Source of the DNA: Collinsella sp.
GTDB lineage: Bacteria > Actinomycetota > Coriobacteriia > Coriobacteriales > Coriobacteriaceae
Direction of reading: 5' to 3'
DNA length: 40,723 nucleotides
Assembly: GCA_019419505.1 (NCBI GenBank)
Contig: DXZS01000002.1
Span: 1-40,723, forward strand
Each line of letters begins with the position of its first letter. The first letter of the stretch is position 1. The notes under the pieces were generated by a model, which saw only the letters and a list, made by a program, of their open reading frames with translations, was not told the DNA's origin and did no database searches. Position numbers and translations under genes: made by a program. Shown one piece after another: positions 15,585 to 24,036 of the stretch.

Positions 15585-16482
15585 TGTAAAGAAACGTGGC
15601 GGATTGGGACGTGGACTGAATGCTTTGGTTTCAGAGGCCGAGTATGAGACCGGCGGTTCGGCTGCATCGGCTTCAAATGCTCCATCTGAAACAAAACTAC
15701 CTATTGAGGATATCGTTCCCAACCCTAATCAGCCGCGAATTCACTTTAACGAAACTGAACTTCGCGAGTTGAGCGAGTCAATCCAAGAACATGGCGTTTT
15801 GCAGCCGCTTTTGGTTCGCAAGCATGGAAACGGCTATGAGATCATCGCTGGTGAGCGTCGTTACCAGGCGTCAAAGCTTGCTGGCCTTGAAGAATTGCCA
15901 GTCATCATTAAAGAGGTAAATGATGAAGAGATGCTGGCTCTTGCTCTTATCGAAAACCTTCAACGTTCAGATCTGAATCCCGTCGAAGAGGCTAAGGGCT
16001 ATCGACAGCTCATCGATGCCAGCGGTATGACCCAGGAGGCATTGTCGAAGGCAGTAAGCAAGTCACGCTCTGCAATTACAAACTCACTGCGTCTTCTCGA
16101 TCTCCCCGAAGTAGTTCAGCAGATGATTTTTGAGGGTAAACTTACTGCTGGTCATGCACGTGCGATTCTTGCAGTTCCCTATGAGGATGCTCGAATTCGA
16201 CTTGCAGAGAAGGTTGTTGCAGAGGGCCTTTCCGTAAGAGCGACAGAAAATCTTGCTCCGTTGTTTTCTGCCGGAGAGACACCTAAGACGCCGAGGCCTG
16301 CAACCCCTCAGTCTTTTAAAAAGGCAGCCCGCGTGCTTCGTCAGGTTTTTAATACCAACGTGCGTGTGAAGAGCTCGCGTGGAAAGAATAAGATTGAGAT
16401 TGAGTTTAAAGACGAGGAAGAGCTCTCTCGTATTCTTGGCGAAATGATTCAGTTTGATCAAGGAGGCCAAGATGAGGAATAG
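15577..16482 (+). CDS. parB: Chromosome partitioning protein ParB (Spo0J)
   Basis: ParB is the parS-binding CTPase clamp. The 301-residue protein starts with the typical KKRGGLGRGLNALVSE, carries the CTP-binding GERRYQASKLAGL (about 92-104) and NLQRSDLNPVEEAKGY, followed by an HTH region (SKAVSKSRSAITNSLRLLDL), and ends in a C-terminal dimerisation region with IEIEFKDEEEL. GTG start overlaps parA by 8 nt. Three perfect parS sites upstream support the assignment. Confidence 0.96.
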   Translation: MPSVKKRGGLGRGLNALVSEAEYETGGSAASASNAPSETKLPIEDIVPNPNQPRIHFNETELRELSESIQEHGVLQPLLVRKHGNGYEIIAGERRYQASKLAGLEELPVIIKEVNDEEMLALALIENLQRSDLNPVEEAKGYRQLIDASGMTQEALSKAVSKSRSAITNSLRLLDLPEVVQQMIFEGKLTAGHARAILAVPYEDARIRLAEKVVAEGLSVRATENLAPLFSAGETPKTPRPATPQSFKKAARVLRQVFNTNVRVKSSRGKNKIEIEFKDEEELSRILGEMIQFDQGGQDEE

Positions 16483-16726
16483 AATTTTAACTGCGATTGC
16501 ATTGGCGACGACTGTCGCGGCTGGTGCCTTTGCTGGCTATAAGATCGTGACAGACGATGAACTTCGAGGTCGTTTGCTTCGTAGTGCGCAAGATATTATC
16601 GATACATCCAAGAAGAAAATGGATGTTATGACAGAAGATGTTGCAATGCGTACTGCTCAGGTAACGAAGAATCCCAAGATTAATCAGGGTTGGGTCAGCA
16701 ACCAATGGGAAAATGTAGGCTATTAG
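16472..16726 (+). CDS. Small YtxH-like single-membrane-span protein
   Basis: The 84-residue product has one hydrophobic segment near the N-terminus (ILTAIALATTVAAGAFAGY, about 5-23) followed by a charged, likely helical region with Lys-rich and Asp-rich patches. The layout resembles YtxH-type proteins, but the assignment is weak. The ATG at 16472 has AGGAGG at 16461-16466 and overlaps the parB stop by 11 nt, so it is the last gene of a parAB operon. Function unknown. Confidence 0.75.
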   Translation: MRNRILTAIALATTVAAGAFAGYKIVTDDELRGRLLRSAQDIIDTSKKKMDVMTEDVAMRTAQVTKNPKINQGWVSNQWENVGY

Positions 16727-16734
16727 GTACCTAA
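16723..16734. repeat. 12-bp palindrome TTAGGTACCTAA, copy 2
   Basis: Exact second copy of the palindrome at 13219-13230. It overlaps the stop codon of the small membrane protein gene, so the two copies bracket khpB to this gene. Confidence 0.5.
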
Positions 16735-16756
16735 CAATTACTTAGCATATTGTGAT

Positions 16757-16795
16757 GGGTCCTTGTCTGATTCACGAGACAAGGACCCCTTATTT
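16757..16795 (+). terminator. Terminator after parAB
   Basis: Stem GGGTCCTTGTCT (16757-16768) pairs perfectly with 16777-16788 around an 8-nt loop and is followed by CTTATTTT. Confidence 0.85.
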
Positions 16796-16842
16796 TGGCC
16801 GTAAAAATGGGACCAGTAGCAGCTGATTCAAAATTAAGGTCA

Positions 16843-16887
16843 ATAAATGAAACGACCCCGGTTGCATATCCTGCAACCGGGGTCGTT
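16843..16887 (-). terminator. Terminator of rlmN
   Basis: The arms 16851-16866 and 16872-16887 form a perfect 16-bp stem around TATCC. On the minus strand it is followed by TTTCATTTATTG, a weak T-rich tail. It lies 37 nt beyond the rlmN stop. Confidence 0.75.
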
Positions 16888-16890
16888 CGA

Positions 16891-16906
16891 TGTTTCACAT
16901 GAAACG
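16891..16906. promoter_or_regulatory. parS-like site (14 of 16)
   Basis: TGTTTCACATGAAACG differs from parS at positions 9 and 16. It sits between the two convergent units parAB and rlmN, about 2.2 kb from the perfect parS cluster. Likely a weaker ParB site. Confidence 0.5.
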
Positions 16907-16923
16907 TTTTGGGTGCGACTCCC

Positions 16924-17976
16924 CTATGCGTTCTTCTGAACTTTGAAGCGCTGCTTCAGCTGTCCGCAAGCGGCGTCAATATCGTTACCACGGGAGTTAC
17001 GAATCGTTGTCTCGATGCCACGGGACTCAAGGCGACGCTGAAGATCCTCAACCTTATGAATCGGCGACGGCTTGAGCGGGCTACCCTCGATGTCGTTAAG
17101 CTGAATGAGGTTAACGTGGCACAGCGTTCCCTCGCAGAAGTCGCAGAGCGCCTGCATTTCCGGATTCGTATCGTTGACGCCTTCGATCATGGCATACTCA
17201 TAGGTTGGGCGGCGGCCGGTCTTCTCGGTGTAGAGCTGAAGCGCTTCGTGAAGGCGAAGCAGCGTGTACTTCTTAACACCGGGCATGAGCTTATTGCGCG
17301 TCGACTGGATGGCGGAATGCAGTGAAACAGCAAGCGTGAACTGCTCGGGGATGTCGGCAAATTTGCGAATACCGGGAATAACGCCACTGGTAGAGACGGT
17401 GAGGTGACGAGCGCCGATACCGATGCCATCGGGGTCGTTGAGGATTCGCAGCGCCTTGAGAACCTCGTCGTAGTTGGCAAACGGCTCGCCCTGGCCCATG
17501 AAGACAACGCTCGTGGCGCGCTCGCCAAAGTCGTTGGATACATGAAGTACCTGGTCGACGATCTCTTGAGCGGTCAGAGAGCGCTTGAGGCCGTTGAGAC
17601 CGGTAGCGCAAAAGGCACAGCCCATGCCGCAGCCTGCCTGGGTGGAAACGCAGACGGAAAGCTTGTTACGACGGGGCATGCCGACAGTCTCGACGGAAAC
17701 GCCGTCGTGGTATTCGAGCAGATACTTGCGCGAGCCATCTTTGGAAACCTGCTTGGTGAGTTCAGTGGGCGTGTCAAAGGCAAAAGCCTCTTTAAGCTGC
17801 TCGCGGAAAGCCTTGGGAATGTTGGTCATATCGTCAAACGAACAAACGTTCTTCTCGAAGACCCATTCAATGAGCTGCTTCGCGCGGAACGCGGGCTGGC
17901 CAAGTTCGGCCACGAGCTCGCGAATATCGTTTTGGCTCAAGTCGCGAATGTCCTGAGATTTAGTCCTGGGATTCAT
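16924..17976 (-). CDS. rlmN: Dual-specificity RNA methyltransferase RlmN
   Basis: RlmN is a radical-SAM enzyme that makes 2-methyladenosine at A2503 of 23S rRNA and in some tRNAs. The 350-residue protein has the radical-SAM cluster motif CGMGCAFC (Cys116, 120, 123) and conserved blocks VFMGQGEPFANYDEV, YALIEG-like YAMIEGVND, and SRGNDIDAACGQL, the last holding the second catalytic Cys. Length and motif order are normal. It is transcribed toward parAB and divergently from the ligase gene. Confidence 0.96.
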   Translation of the reverse strand: MNPRTKSQDIRDLSQNDIRELVAELGQPAFRAKQLIEWVFEKNVCSFDDMTNIPKAFREQLKEAFAFDTPTELTKQVSKDGSRKYLLEYHDGVSVETVGMPRRNKLSVCVSTQAGCGMGCAFCATGLNGLKRSLTAQEIVDQVLHVSNDFGERATSVVFMGQGEPFANYDEVLKALRILNDPDGIGIGARHLTVSTSGVIPGIRKFADIPEQFTLAVSLHSAIQSTRNKLMPGVKKYTLLRLHEALQLYTEKTGRRPTYEYAMIEGVNDTNPEMQALCDFCEGTLCHVNLIQLNDIEGSPLKPSPIHKVEDLQRRLESRGIETTIRNSRGNDIDAACGQLKQRFKVQKNA

Positions 17977-17991
17977 GGAAGCCTTTCGATT

Positions 17992-18021
17992 TTGGGGAAA
18001 CGTAGAGGGTATCGCTACAAT
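17992..18021 (+). promoter_or_regulatory. Possible promoter of the D-Ala-D-Ala ligase gene
   Basis: TTGGGG (17992-17997), 18-nt spacer, TACAAT (18016-18021), 41 nt before the start codon. The -10 is good and the -35 is moderate. Confidence 0.5.
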
Positions 18022-18061
18022 ATGGTATCAGCTGCAGAAATTATAGAGGAGGAGTCTGCCC

Positions 18062-19027
18062 ATGCCGGGTAAAAGCCTAGAGAACATGCACGTAGCGGTC
18101 TTGGCGGGCGGTCATTCCGCTGAGCGCGAGATCTCGCTCAATTCGGGAAAGAACGTTGTGGTGGCACTGAAGGAAGCCGGCTACACCTCGGTGGAGCTGC
18201 TCGATACGGCCGCTGATGACTTTATGGTAACCATGGCAACCGGCGGCTTTGACGTGGCGTTTATCGCCATGCACGGTGCCGGCGGCGAGGATGGTGCCAT
18301 GCAGGGCGCCATGGAGACCCTGGGTATCCCCTACACGGCCTCGGGCGTGCTTGCTAGCGCCTGCGGTGCCGACAAAGAGGTCTCTAAGCTCCTGTACGCC
18401 AAGGCGGGCATTCCCATTGCCCCCGGCCTTGCGCTCGAGGTGGGCGATGAAGTCGATATCGATCATATCGTCGAGGTTTGTGGCGAGCGCAGCTTTGTGA
18501 AGCCGGCCGTCAACGGTTCCAGCTATGGCATTTCCCTGGTCCATGAGCCCTCCGAGCTGCCCGCGGCAATTGCCAAGGCGTTTGAGTACGGCGACAAAGT
18601 GCTGGTCGAGAAGTGCATCGAGGGTACCGAGATCACCGTCGGCGTGTACGGCGAGGACGACGTGCGCGCCCTGCCGATTGTCGAAATTCGCAAGCCCGAG
18701 GACTGTGAGTTCTACGATCTGGACGTGAAGTATGTCGACCCTACGGACATCCATCGTATTCCGGCGCAGATTTCACCCGAGAATTACGCTCGCGCTCAGG
18801 AGCTTGCCTGTGCTGCTCACAAGGCCCTCGGTTGCCTGGGCATCTCGCGCAGCGATTTTATCGTGAGCGAGGACGGCCCCGTCATCCTCGAGACCAACAC
18901 CATTCCCGGCATGACCGATACGTCGCTGTATCCGGATGAGATTCGCCACACAGACGACATGACGTTCCCGCAGGTCTGTGACAGCCTGATCCGTATGGGC
19001 CTTCGTCGAGCGGGCATTGCATGCTAA
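18062..19027 (+). CDS. ddl: D-alanine-D-alanine ligase
   Basis: This ATP-grasp enzyme joins two D-Ala for peptidoglycan. The 321-residue protein shows VLAGGHSAEREISLNSG at the N-terminus, MHGAGGEDGAMQG, the glycine-rich NGSSYGISLV loop, an omega-loop Tyr in LDVKY matching E. coli Tyr216 (D-Ala-D-Ala rather than D-Ala-D-Lac type), and the metal-binding ETNTIPGMTDTSLYP. After that, PDEIRHTDDMTF departs somewhat from the common PxxxxxxGxxF form. GAGGAGG precedes the ATG. It overlaps the next gene by 7 nt. Confidence 0.93.
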   Translation: MPGKSLENMHVAVLAGGHSAEREISLNSGKNVVVALKEAGYTSVELLDTAADDFMVTMATGGFDVAFIAMHGAGGEDGAMQGAMETLGIPYTASGVLASACGADKEVSKLLYAKAGIPIAPGLALEVGDEVDIDHIVEVCGERSFVKPAVNGSSYGISLVHEPSELPAAIAKAFEYGDKVLVEKCIEGTEITVGVYGEDDVRALPIVEIRKPEDCEFYDLDVKYVDPTDIHRIPAQISPENYARAQELACAAHKALGCLGISRSDFIVSEDGPVILETNTIPGMTDTSLYPDEIRHTDDMTFPQVCDSLIRMGLRRAGIAC

Positions 19028-21915
19028 TCGAGGACGCGGTTTCGTCAGGAACGCCGCAGTTTGTCATCGACTCCTATGCCACGCTTGCCGAACGCGCCAA
19101 AACGCAGTCCTTCGGCCTTATCGAGGAAGATGTGATTGTCCTCGATACCGAGACCACAGGTCTTTCGGTGCAGGACAACGAGCTGATCGAGATCTCGGCG
19201 GCCCGTCTTTCGGGCCGCGAGATCGTCGACCGCTTCGATACCTTCGTGCATCCCAAGCAGCTAATTCCCGCCGAGATTACCGAGCTCACGAGCATTACAA
19301 ATGCCGATGTGGCAGATGCCCCGTCGGCCGCTGAGGCCGTCGCCGCTCTCGCCGATTTTGTCGGTGGTTGCCCGGTGATCGCACATAACGCCACGTTCGA
19401 TCGCTCGTTTATCGAGTCGGTCAAAGGCGGCGTCAACGTGAGCGATATCTGGATCGATTCGCTGGCGCTGTCGCGCATCGCGCTTCCGCGCCTGGCCTCG
19501 CACAAGCTGTCTTTTATGGCCGATCTGTTTGGCTGTGACTCGGTATCACACCGTGCCAATGCCGACGTCGACGCCCTGTGTGGCGTATGGCGCGTGTTGC
19601 TCGTGGCGCTCACCGACTTGCCCCAGGGCCTCATGGCGCGCCTAGCCGACATGCATCCGGATGTGCCTTGGTCCTATCGTCCTATCTTCTCATTCTTGGC
19701 AGGGCAGAACCCTGGTTCTATCTTCTCTCTCAGCGCCGCTCGTGCTGACGTTCTCAAGGCCGATCGCGCCGACGATCGGGTGGACGCCGACGAACTGCCG
19801 GTCCTCAAGATGCCGAGTCGTGAGGAGATTGAGGCAGACTATGCGCCAGGTGGCCTGGTCAATCGCATGTACCCCACCTACGAGCCGCGTGATGAGCAGA
19901 TCGCGATGGCGCTCGAGGTCCGCGATGCGCTGGTCACGGGCACTCATCGTGTAATTGAGGCGGGCACAGGCGTCGGCAAATCGATGGCCTATCTGGTGCC
20001 TTTTGCCGAGGCAGCACGCCGTAACAACATCACGGTTGGTATTGCGACCAAATCGAACAATCTCGCCGACCAGCTCATGTACCATGAGCTGCCAAAACTT
20101 GCCGAGCAACTGGACGGTGGTCTGTCATTTTGCGCTCTCAAGGGGTATGACCACTATCCGTGCCTGCGCAAGCTTGAGCGCATGAGCCGCGGCCAGGTCG
20201 AGATTACCACCAAGCGCGATCCGGCGGACACGCTCACGGCGGTCGCGGTCATTATGGCGTACGTCTGCCAATCAGCCGATGGCGACCTCGACTCGCTCGG
20301 CATTCGGTGGCGCAGCGTCAACCGTCCCGACTTTACGACGGCCTCGCGCGAGTGTGCTCGTCGCCTCTGCCCGTTTTTCCCTGATAAATGTTTGGTCCAC
20401 GGCGCTCGCCGTCGTGCGGCGCATGCCGATGTGGTGGTCACCAACCATTCCCTGCTGTTCCGCAATGTCGCGGCCGAGGGCAGGATTTTACCTCCGATTC
20501 GTCATTGGGTAATCGACGAGGCCCATTCCATCGAGCGCGAGGCGCGCCGCCAGTGGGCGCGCGTGGTGTCGGCGGACGAATCACACGTTCTGTTTGAGCG
20601 CCTGGGTGGCTCGAGCACCGGCGCGCTAAGCCAGGTTTCCCGTGATTTGGCAACCTCCGAGGGCTCTACGCTCTATCTGGGCCTTACTGCCAAGGCGACG
20701 TCGACGGTTGCGCGCGCGAGCATGGCAATCGCCGACGTGTTCGATGGCGTTCGCGAGCTCGGCCGCCGTGCGCGTGGGGGTTATGACAATGCCAATCTAT
20801 GGATTGGCCCCGAGCTGCGCGAATCTGACGACTGGCATGATTTCTTACCGTCGGCCTACACTGCCATCGACGCATTGGAACAAGCTGACAAGAGCGTCGA
20901 CGCGCTGGTGCAAGCCGTCGCCGCCGACAAGCCCGAGGTTGTTGTTGACCTGGGTGATATCTCGCGCCGCCTGCACGAGCTGGCCGAGAACCTCAAACTC
21001 ATCATTGATGGCGCCGATGAACACTACGTGTATTCGCTGCAGGTCAATCGCAGGTTGCGTGCCGGCGGAGAGTCGATGACCGCAGAGCGCATCGACATTG
21101 GTGAGGCCTTGGCAACCGAGTGGCTGCCCGAGGTTCACACGGCTATCTTTGCCTCGGCGACCATGACGGTGTCCAAAAGCTTTGAACACTTTAACCACGC
21201 GGTCGGCCTCGATCGCATCGGTGCTTCGACATCCTCATCGCTGCACTTGGATTCGAGCTACGACTTCGATTCGAACATGGCCGTAGTCGTTGCGGGCGAT
21301 ATCCCCGATCCGCGCGATCGTGAGAGCTATCTTACGGCGCTCGAGCGCGTGCTGGTCGACGCCCATCTTGCCATGGGCGGATCGGTGCTCACGCTGTTCA
21401 CCAATCGGCGCGACATGGAAGACCTGTACGCCCGCGTTGAGCCCAAGATGGCCCGTGCGGGTCTGGAGCTCAACTGCCAGCAGCGCAACTCATCTCCTCG
21501 TCGCCTGCGCGACCGGTTTATCAACGAGCCGACCTCGTCGCTTTTTGCTCTTAAGGCCTTTTGGGAGGGATTCGACGCCAGCGGCGAGACGCTGCGCTGC
21601 GTCATCATTCCCAAGCTGCCGTTCTCGAGTCCCACGGACCCGCTCTCGTGCGAGCGCAACCTGCGCGAAGACCGCGCTTGGGCGCGCTATTCGCTGCCCG
21701 AGGCGGTGCTCGAGGTCAAGCAGGCGGCCGGCCGCCTTATCCGCTCGTCGACCGATTGCGGCGTGCTGATTCTGGCCGACCCGCGCCTGGTGACGAAGGG
21801 CTACGGAAAGAAGTTCTTAACGTCGCTGCCTACGAGCTCCTACCAGCGCATCGAATCGGCGCAGATCGGGCACTATCTGCAACTGTGGCGTGCACGCCAC
21901 GAGCGGCGGCGCTAA
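19021..21915 (+). CDS. DinG-family helicase with N-terminal DnaQ exonuclease domain
   Basis: The 964-residue protein fuses a DEDDh 3'-5' exonuclease (residues about 37-190: DTET at 42-45, HNATFDRSF, HRANADVD) to an XPD/DinG-like superfamily 2 helicase. The helicase has Walker A EAGTGVGKS (about 313-321), four Cys able to bind a 4Fe-4S cluster (HYPCLRK, ECARRLC, DKC), the DEAH box (about 499-502), and motif VI QAAGRLIRSS near 900. This arrangement matches Bacillus-type DinG, where the helicase activity is not always retained; the Cys cluster here points to an intact iron-sulfur helicase. It overlaps ddl by 7 nt, and its stop codon overlaps that of the convergent WYL gene. Confidence 0.93.
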   Translation: MLIEDAVSSGTPQFVIDSYATLAERAKTQSFGLIEEDVIVLDTETTGLSVQDNELIEISAARLSGREIVDRFDTFVHPKQLIPAEITELTSITNADVADAPSAAEAVAALADFVGGCPVIAHNATFDRSFIESVKGGVNVSDIWIDSLALSRIALPRLASHKLSFMADLFGCDSVSHRANADVDALCGVWRVLLVALTDLPQGLMARLADMHPDVPWSYRPIFSFLAGQNPGSIFSLSAARADVLKADRADDRVDADELPVLKMPSREEIEADYAPGGLVNRMYPTYEPRDEQIAMALEVRDALVTGTHRVIEAGTGVGKSMAYLVPFAEAARRNNITVGIATKSNNLADQLMYHELPKLAEQLDGGLSFCALKGYDHYPCLRKLERMSRGQVEITTKRDPADTLTAVAVIMAYVCQSADGDLDSLGIRWRSVNRPDFTTASRECARRLCPFFPDKCLVHGARRRAAHADVVVTNHSLLFRNVAAEGRILPPIRHWVIDEAHSIEREARRQWARVVSADESHVLFERLGGSSTGALSQVSRDLATSEGSTLYLGLTAKATSTVARASMAIADVFDGVRELGRRARGGYDNANLWIGPELRESDDWHDFLPSAYTAIDALEQADKSVDALVQAVAADKPEVVVDLGDISRRLHELAENLKLIIDGADEHYVYSLQVNRRLRAGGESMTAERIDIGEALATEWLPEVHTAIFASATMTVSKSFEHFNHAVGLDRIGASTSSSLHLDSSYDFDSNMAVVVAGDIPDPRDRESYLTALERVLVDAHLAMGGSVLTLFTNRRDMEDLYARVEPKMARAGLELNCQQRNSSPRRLRDRFINEPTSSLFALKAFWEGFDASGETLRCVIIPKLPFSSPTDPLSCERNLREDRAWARYSLPEAVLEVKQAAGRLIRSSTDCGVLILADPRLVTKGYGKKFLTSLPTSSYQRIESAQIGHYLQLWRARHERRR

Positions 21916-22829
21916 AGCGGACAGACGAGGGTCTTTGCCATATCGCACAGACGCTTTGACAGGGCGGGGTCATCCAAGATGCGGATGGCTCCGCCCGCTG
22001 CGATTACCTGGCTCAGTAGCCAACGCTCGGAGCCATAATGCACGGTTACCGTTGCCATGTCTGCCCCGCTGCGCTCGATTAGGGTGATGCCGGCCCAGTC
22101 CAGATGCTCCGCCATATCGAATGGCATCAAGAGCTTTGCGCTACGCTGCGTCCGAGCAAGGGAATCGTGGAGGGATGTGACGTCCGGTGCATGAGGCACG
22201 ACGGAGTCTTCCGTCAAGGCGAGTCCCTCGATTTTATCCATGCGATAGGTGCGCTGCTCATCGACCGCGATGTCCCAGGCAATCAGGTATGTTTGGTCGC
22301 CGTTTGCCGTAATGCGCAAGGGGTCGACCAGACGCTCACGTGGCCGTGCATCGTCCATCGAGCGATACGAGATGCGGCAGCGAACACCGTCCTGAATGGC
22401 GCAGCTCAGCTGCTGCCAGTGCGACCCGTGGTTGACGGTGTCAAAGACGCGCTGGTTATAGCCGAGCTCTTCGGGTAGAAGGGCATGTCGAATCCGAGCT
22501 GCCGTATGCGGCTCGATCCCCAACGATTCAAGTTCATGGTTGAGCACAGCGCCCTCGGCGGCACTCAGGCGCAGCGGTAGCACACGCCCGGCGTCACCGG
22601 TGAGGACCACACGCTCGCCACGGCATTCGCAGATGATGCGCGCGCCCGATTCTCGGTCCGCGAGCGTCGAGACGATCTCGAGAATCTCGTCGAGCGATAC
22701 CCCCGTGATGTCAAAGCGACTGCAAATCTCGGTCCGTGTCATGCCGCTCTCGCCGGCGGCGTAGAGGGCCTCCATGATGTCGATGGCGCGCGAGAGTCTC
22801 TGCTCGCTGGTGAGTTTACGCACGGGCAT
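21912..22829 (-). CDS. WYL-domain transcriptional regulator (PafC-like)
   Basis: The protein (305 residues from the ATG at 22829) has an N-terminal winged helix (MPVRKLTSEQRLSRAIDIMEAL, GMTRTEICSRF) and a WYL region (CRISYRSMDDARPRERLVDPLRI, TYLIAWDIAVDEQRTYRMDKI), then a C-terminal WCX-type extension. A TTG at 22850 would extend it, but the codons after it form the ribosome-binding site AAAGGACGG, so 22829 is preferred. It overlaps the upstream WYL gene by 14 nt. The tandem pair resembles actinobacterial PafBC, activators of a LexA-independent DNA-damage response; that role is inferred. The TAG stop overlaps the convergent DinG-type gene's stop. Confidence 0.87.
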   Translation of the reverse strand: MPVRKLTSEQRLSRAIDIMEALYAAGESGMTRTEICSRFDITGVSLDEILEIVSTLADRESGARIICECRGERVVLTGDAGRVLPLRLSAAEGAVLNHELESLGIEPHTAARIRHALLPEELGYNQRVFDTVNHGSHWQQLSCAIQDGVRCRISYRSMDDARPRERLVDPLRITANGDQTYLIAWDIAVDEQRTYRMDKIEGLALTEDSVVPHAPDVTSLHDSLARTQRSAKLLMPFDMAEHLDWAGITLIERSGADMATVTVHYGSERWLLSQVIAAGGAIRILDDPALSKRLCDMAKTLVCPL

Positions 22830-23838
22830 ACTCGTGCACCGTCCTTTCAATGAGGTGGTTCCACGCCTGTTTGAGCGATTTGGGGGCCACGGGCCTCATG
22901 CCGTCCATGGCGTGGGCCATGCAAAATGAGGCGCCGGCTTCAAGATCGCGCACGTCAACGGTCCAGGTCCATCCCACATCGGTGTGTACGAGCTCACCTC
23001 GCCCACGCGTGAGACCGTTGATCATATCGATCTGCGTCTGAGGGGCGAATGAGAACGTGGCTGCAACGGGCGGTCGGTCGGCAAAATCGAATTCAAAGAA
23101 CAGGTAGTCGCTGAGGTTGAAGTCCGCGGGGATGACGTAGGCCTTCGAAGGACGCCAAGCGCGAACGATACGGTCGCAGCGGAATGTCCTGATGTCGTCG
23201 GTGACGTTGTCGAGGCCGCAGAAGTAAGCCACGCCCTCGCGCTCGAACATGCCGTAGACGCAGACGGTACGTTCTCTCTGCTCGCCGCGTCCGTTCTGAT
23301 ATAAAAATCGCAGCGCGCATCGCTCGGCAAAGGCGCTCCAAACCGCATCGACGGTGGGAGAGCGGCTGATCGGCGCCTCGTCTACCGTCGTCCTGCCGGT
23401 GAGATAGGCAATCTTGGAGCGAATATCGGCAAGCGGTGCGGCAAAAGTGGATGAGCCGGCCGCTAGTGTCTGGTCGATGGCGTTGAGCAGGATATCGGCG
23501 TCGTCTGCGGTAATGAGGCCGCCTGCCGCAAACGTGTGCTCGCGGTCGATTGTCCACGAGCTTTCCTCGGTCTCCTGTGCACCGGCGGGGCGAATCTCCT
23601 TGATTAAGATGCCACGCTCGAGCAGTTTGTCACGATCGCGCCGAAACTTGCGCTTATCCGAGTCGATATTGCCCGAGCCATATCCCAGGTCGGAATCCAA
23701 GACGATCTGCTCGGTCGTCAGCGGTTCGGGGGAGCTATTGAGCACAAAGAAAAGATTGAGGACGCGCTGAGCCGTTTTATCGAAACTGGGCTCCGAATTC
23801 CCCTTTTTAATTGTCTCGGTCGTGTCGCTTGCCGTCAT
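22816..23838 (-). CDS. WYL-domain transcriptional regulator (PafB-like)
   Basis: The 340-residue protein has an N-terminal winged helix (about residues 20-85: TAQRVLNLFFVLNSS, LTTEQIVLDSD, KRKFRRDRDKLLERGI) and a WYL module (ALRFLYQNGRGEQRERTVCVYGMFEREGVAYFCGLD, RTFRCDRIVRAW), followed by a C-terminal extension. It is the first gene of a translationally coupled pair with the next WYL gene. Position beside a DinG-type helicase fits a DNA-damage link, but no target is visible. ATG at 23838. Confidence 0.87.
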   Translation of the reverse strand: MTASDTTETIKKGNSEPSFDKTAQRVLNLFFVLNSSPEPLTTEQIVLDSDLGYGSGNIDSDKRKFRRDRDKLLERGILIKEIRPAGAQETEESSWTIDREHTFAAGGLITADDADILLNAIDQTLAAGSSTFAAPLADIRSKIAYLTGRTTVDEAPISRSPTVDAVWSAFAERCALRFLYQNGRGEQRERTVCVYGMFEREGVAYFCGLDNVTDDIRTFRCDRIVRAWRPSKAYVIPADFNLSDYLFFEFDFADRPPVAATFSFAPQTQIDMINGLTRGRGELVHTDVGWTWTVDVRDLEAGASFCMAHAMDGMRPVAPKSLKQAWNHLIERTVHEYARA

Positions 23839-24036
23839 AGAGTCCTCGCATGAGAAGGTGGTTTGCTGCCATGATTTTAGTCCGATATGGAGATTAGGCT
23901 ATATCCTTGTCCGCTCGGGGCGTTAAGATGGCCCGAATTCGGCCGTTTGCGCTCGCTCGGGGTATACTTTCGACTATATACGGTTCTAATGTGCATGCAT
24001 TGGGCCTATTTGTCGGATTATGGATGTGGAGCGCAC

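Noticed and set aside
23887..24036. N-terminal extension of the M28-like protein
   Set aside because: It covers the probable promoter region, includes TATACT, and has no ribosome-binding site; GGAG before the ATG at 24037 supports the shorter form.
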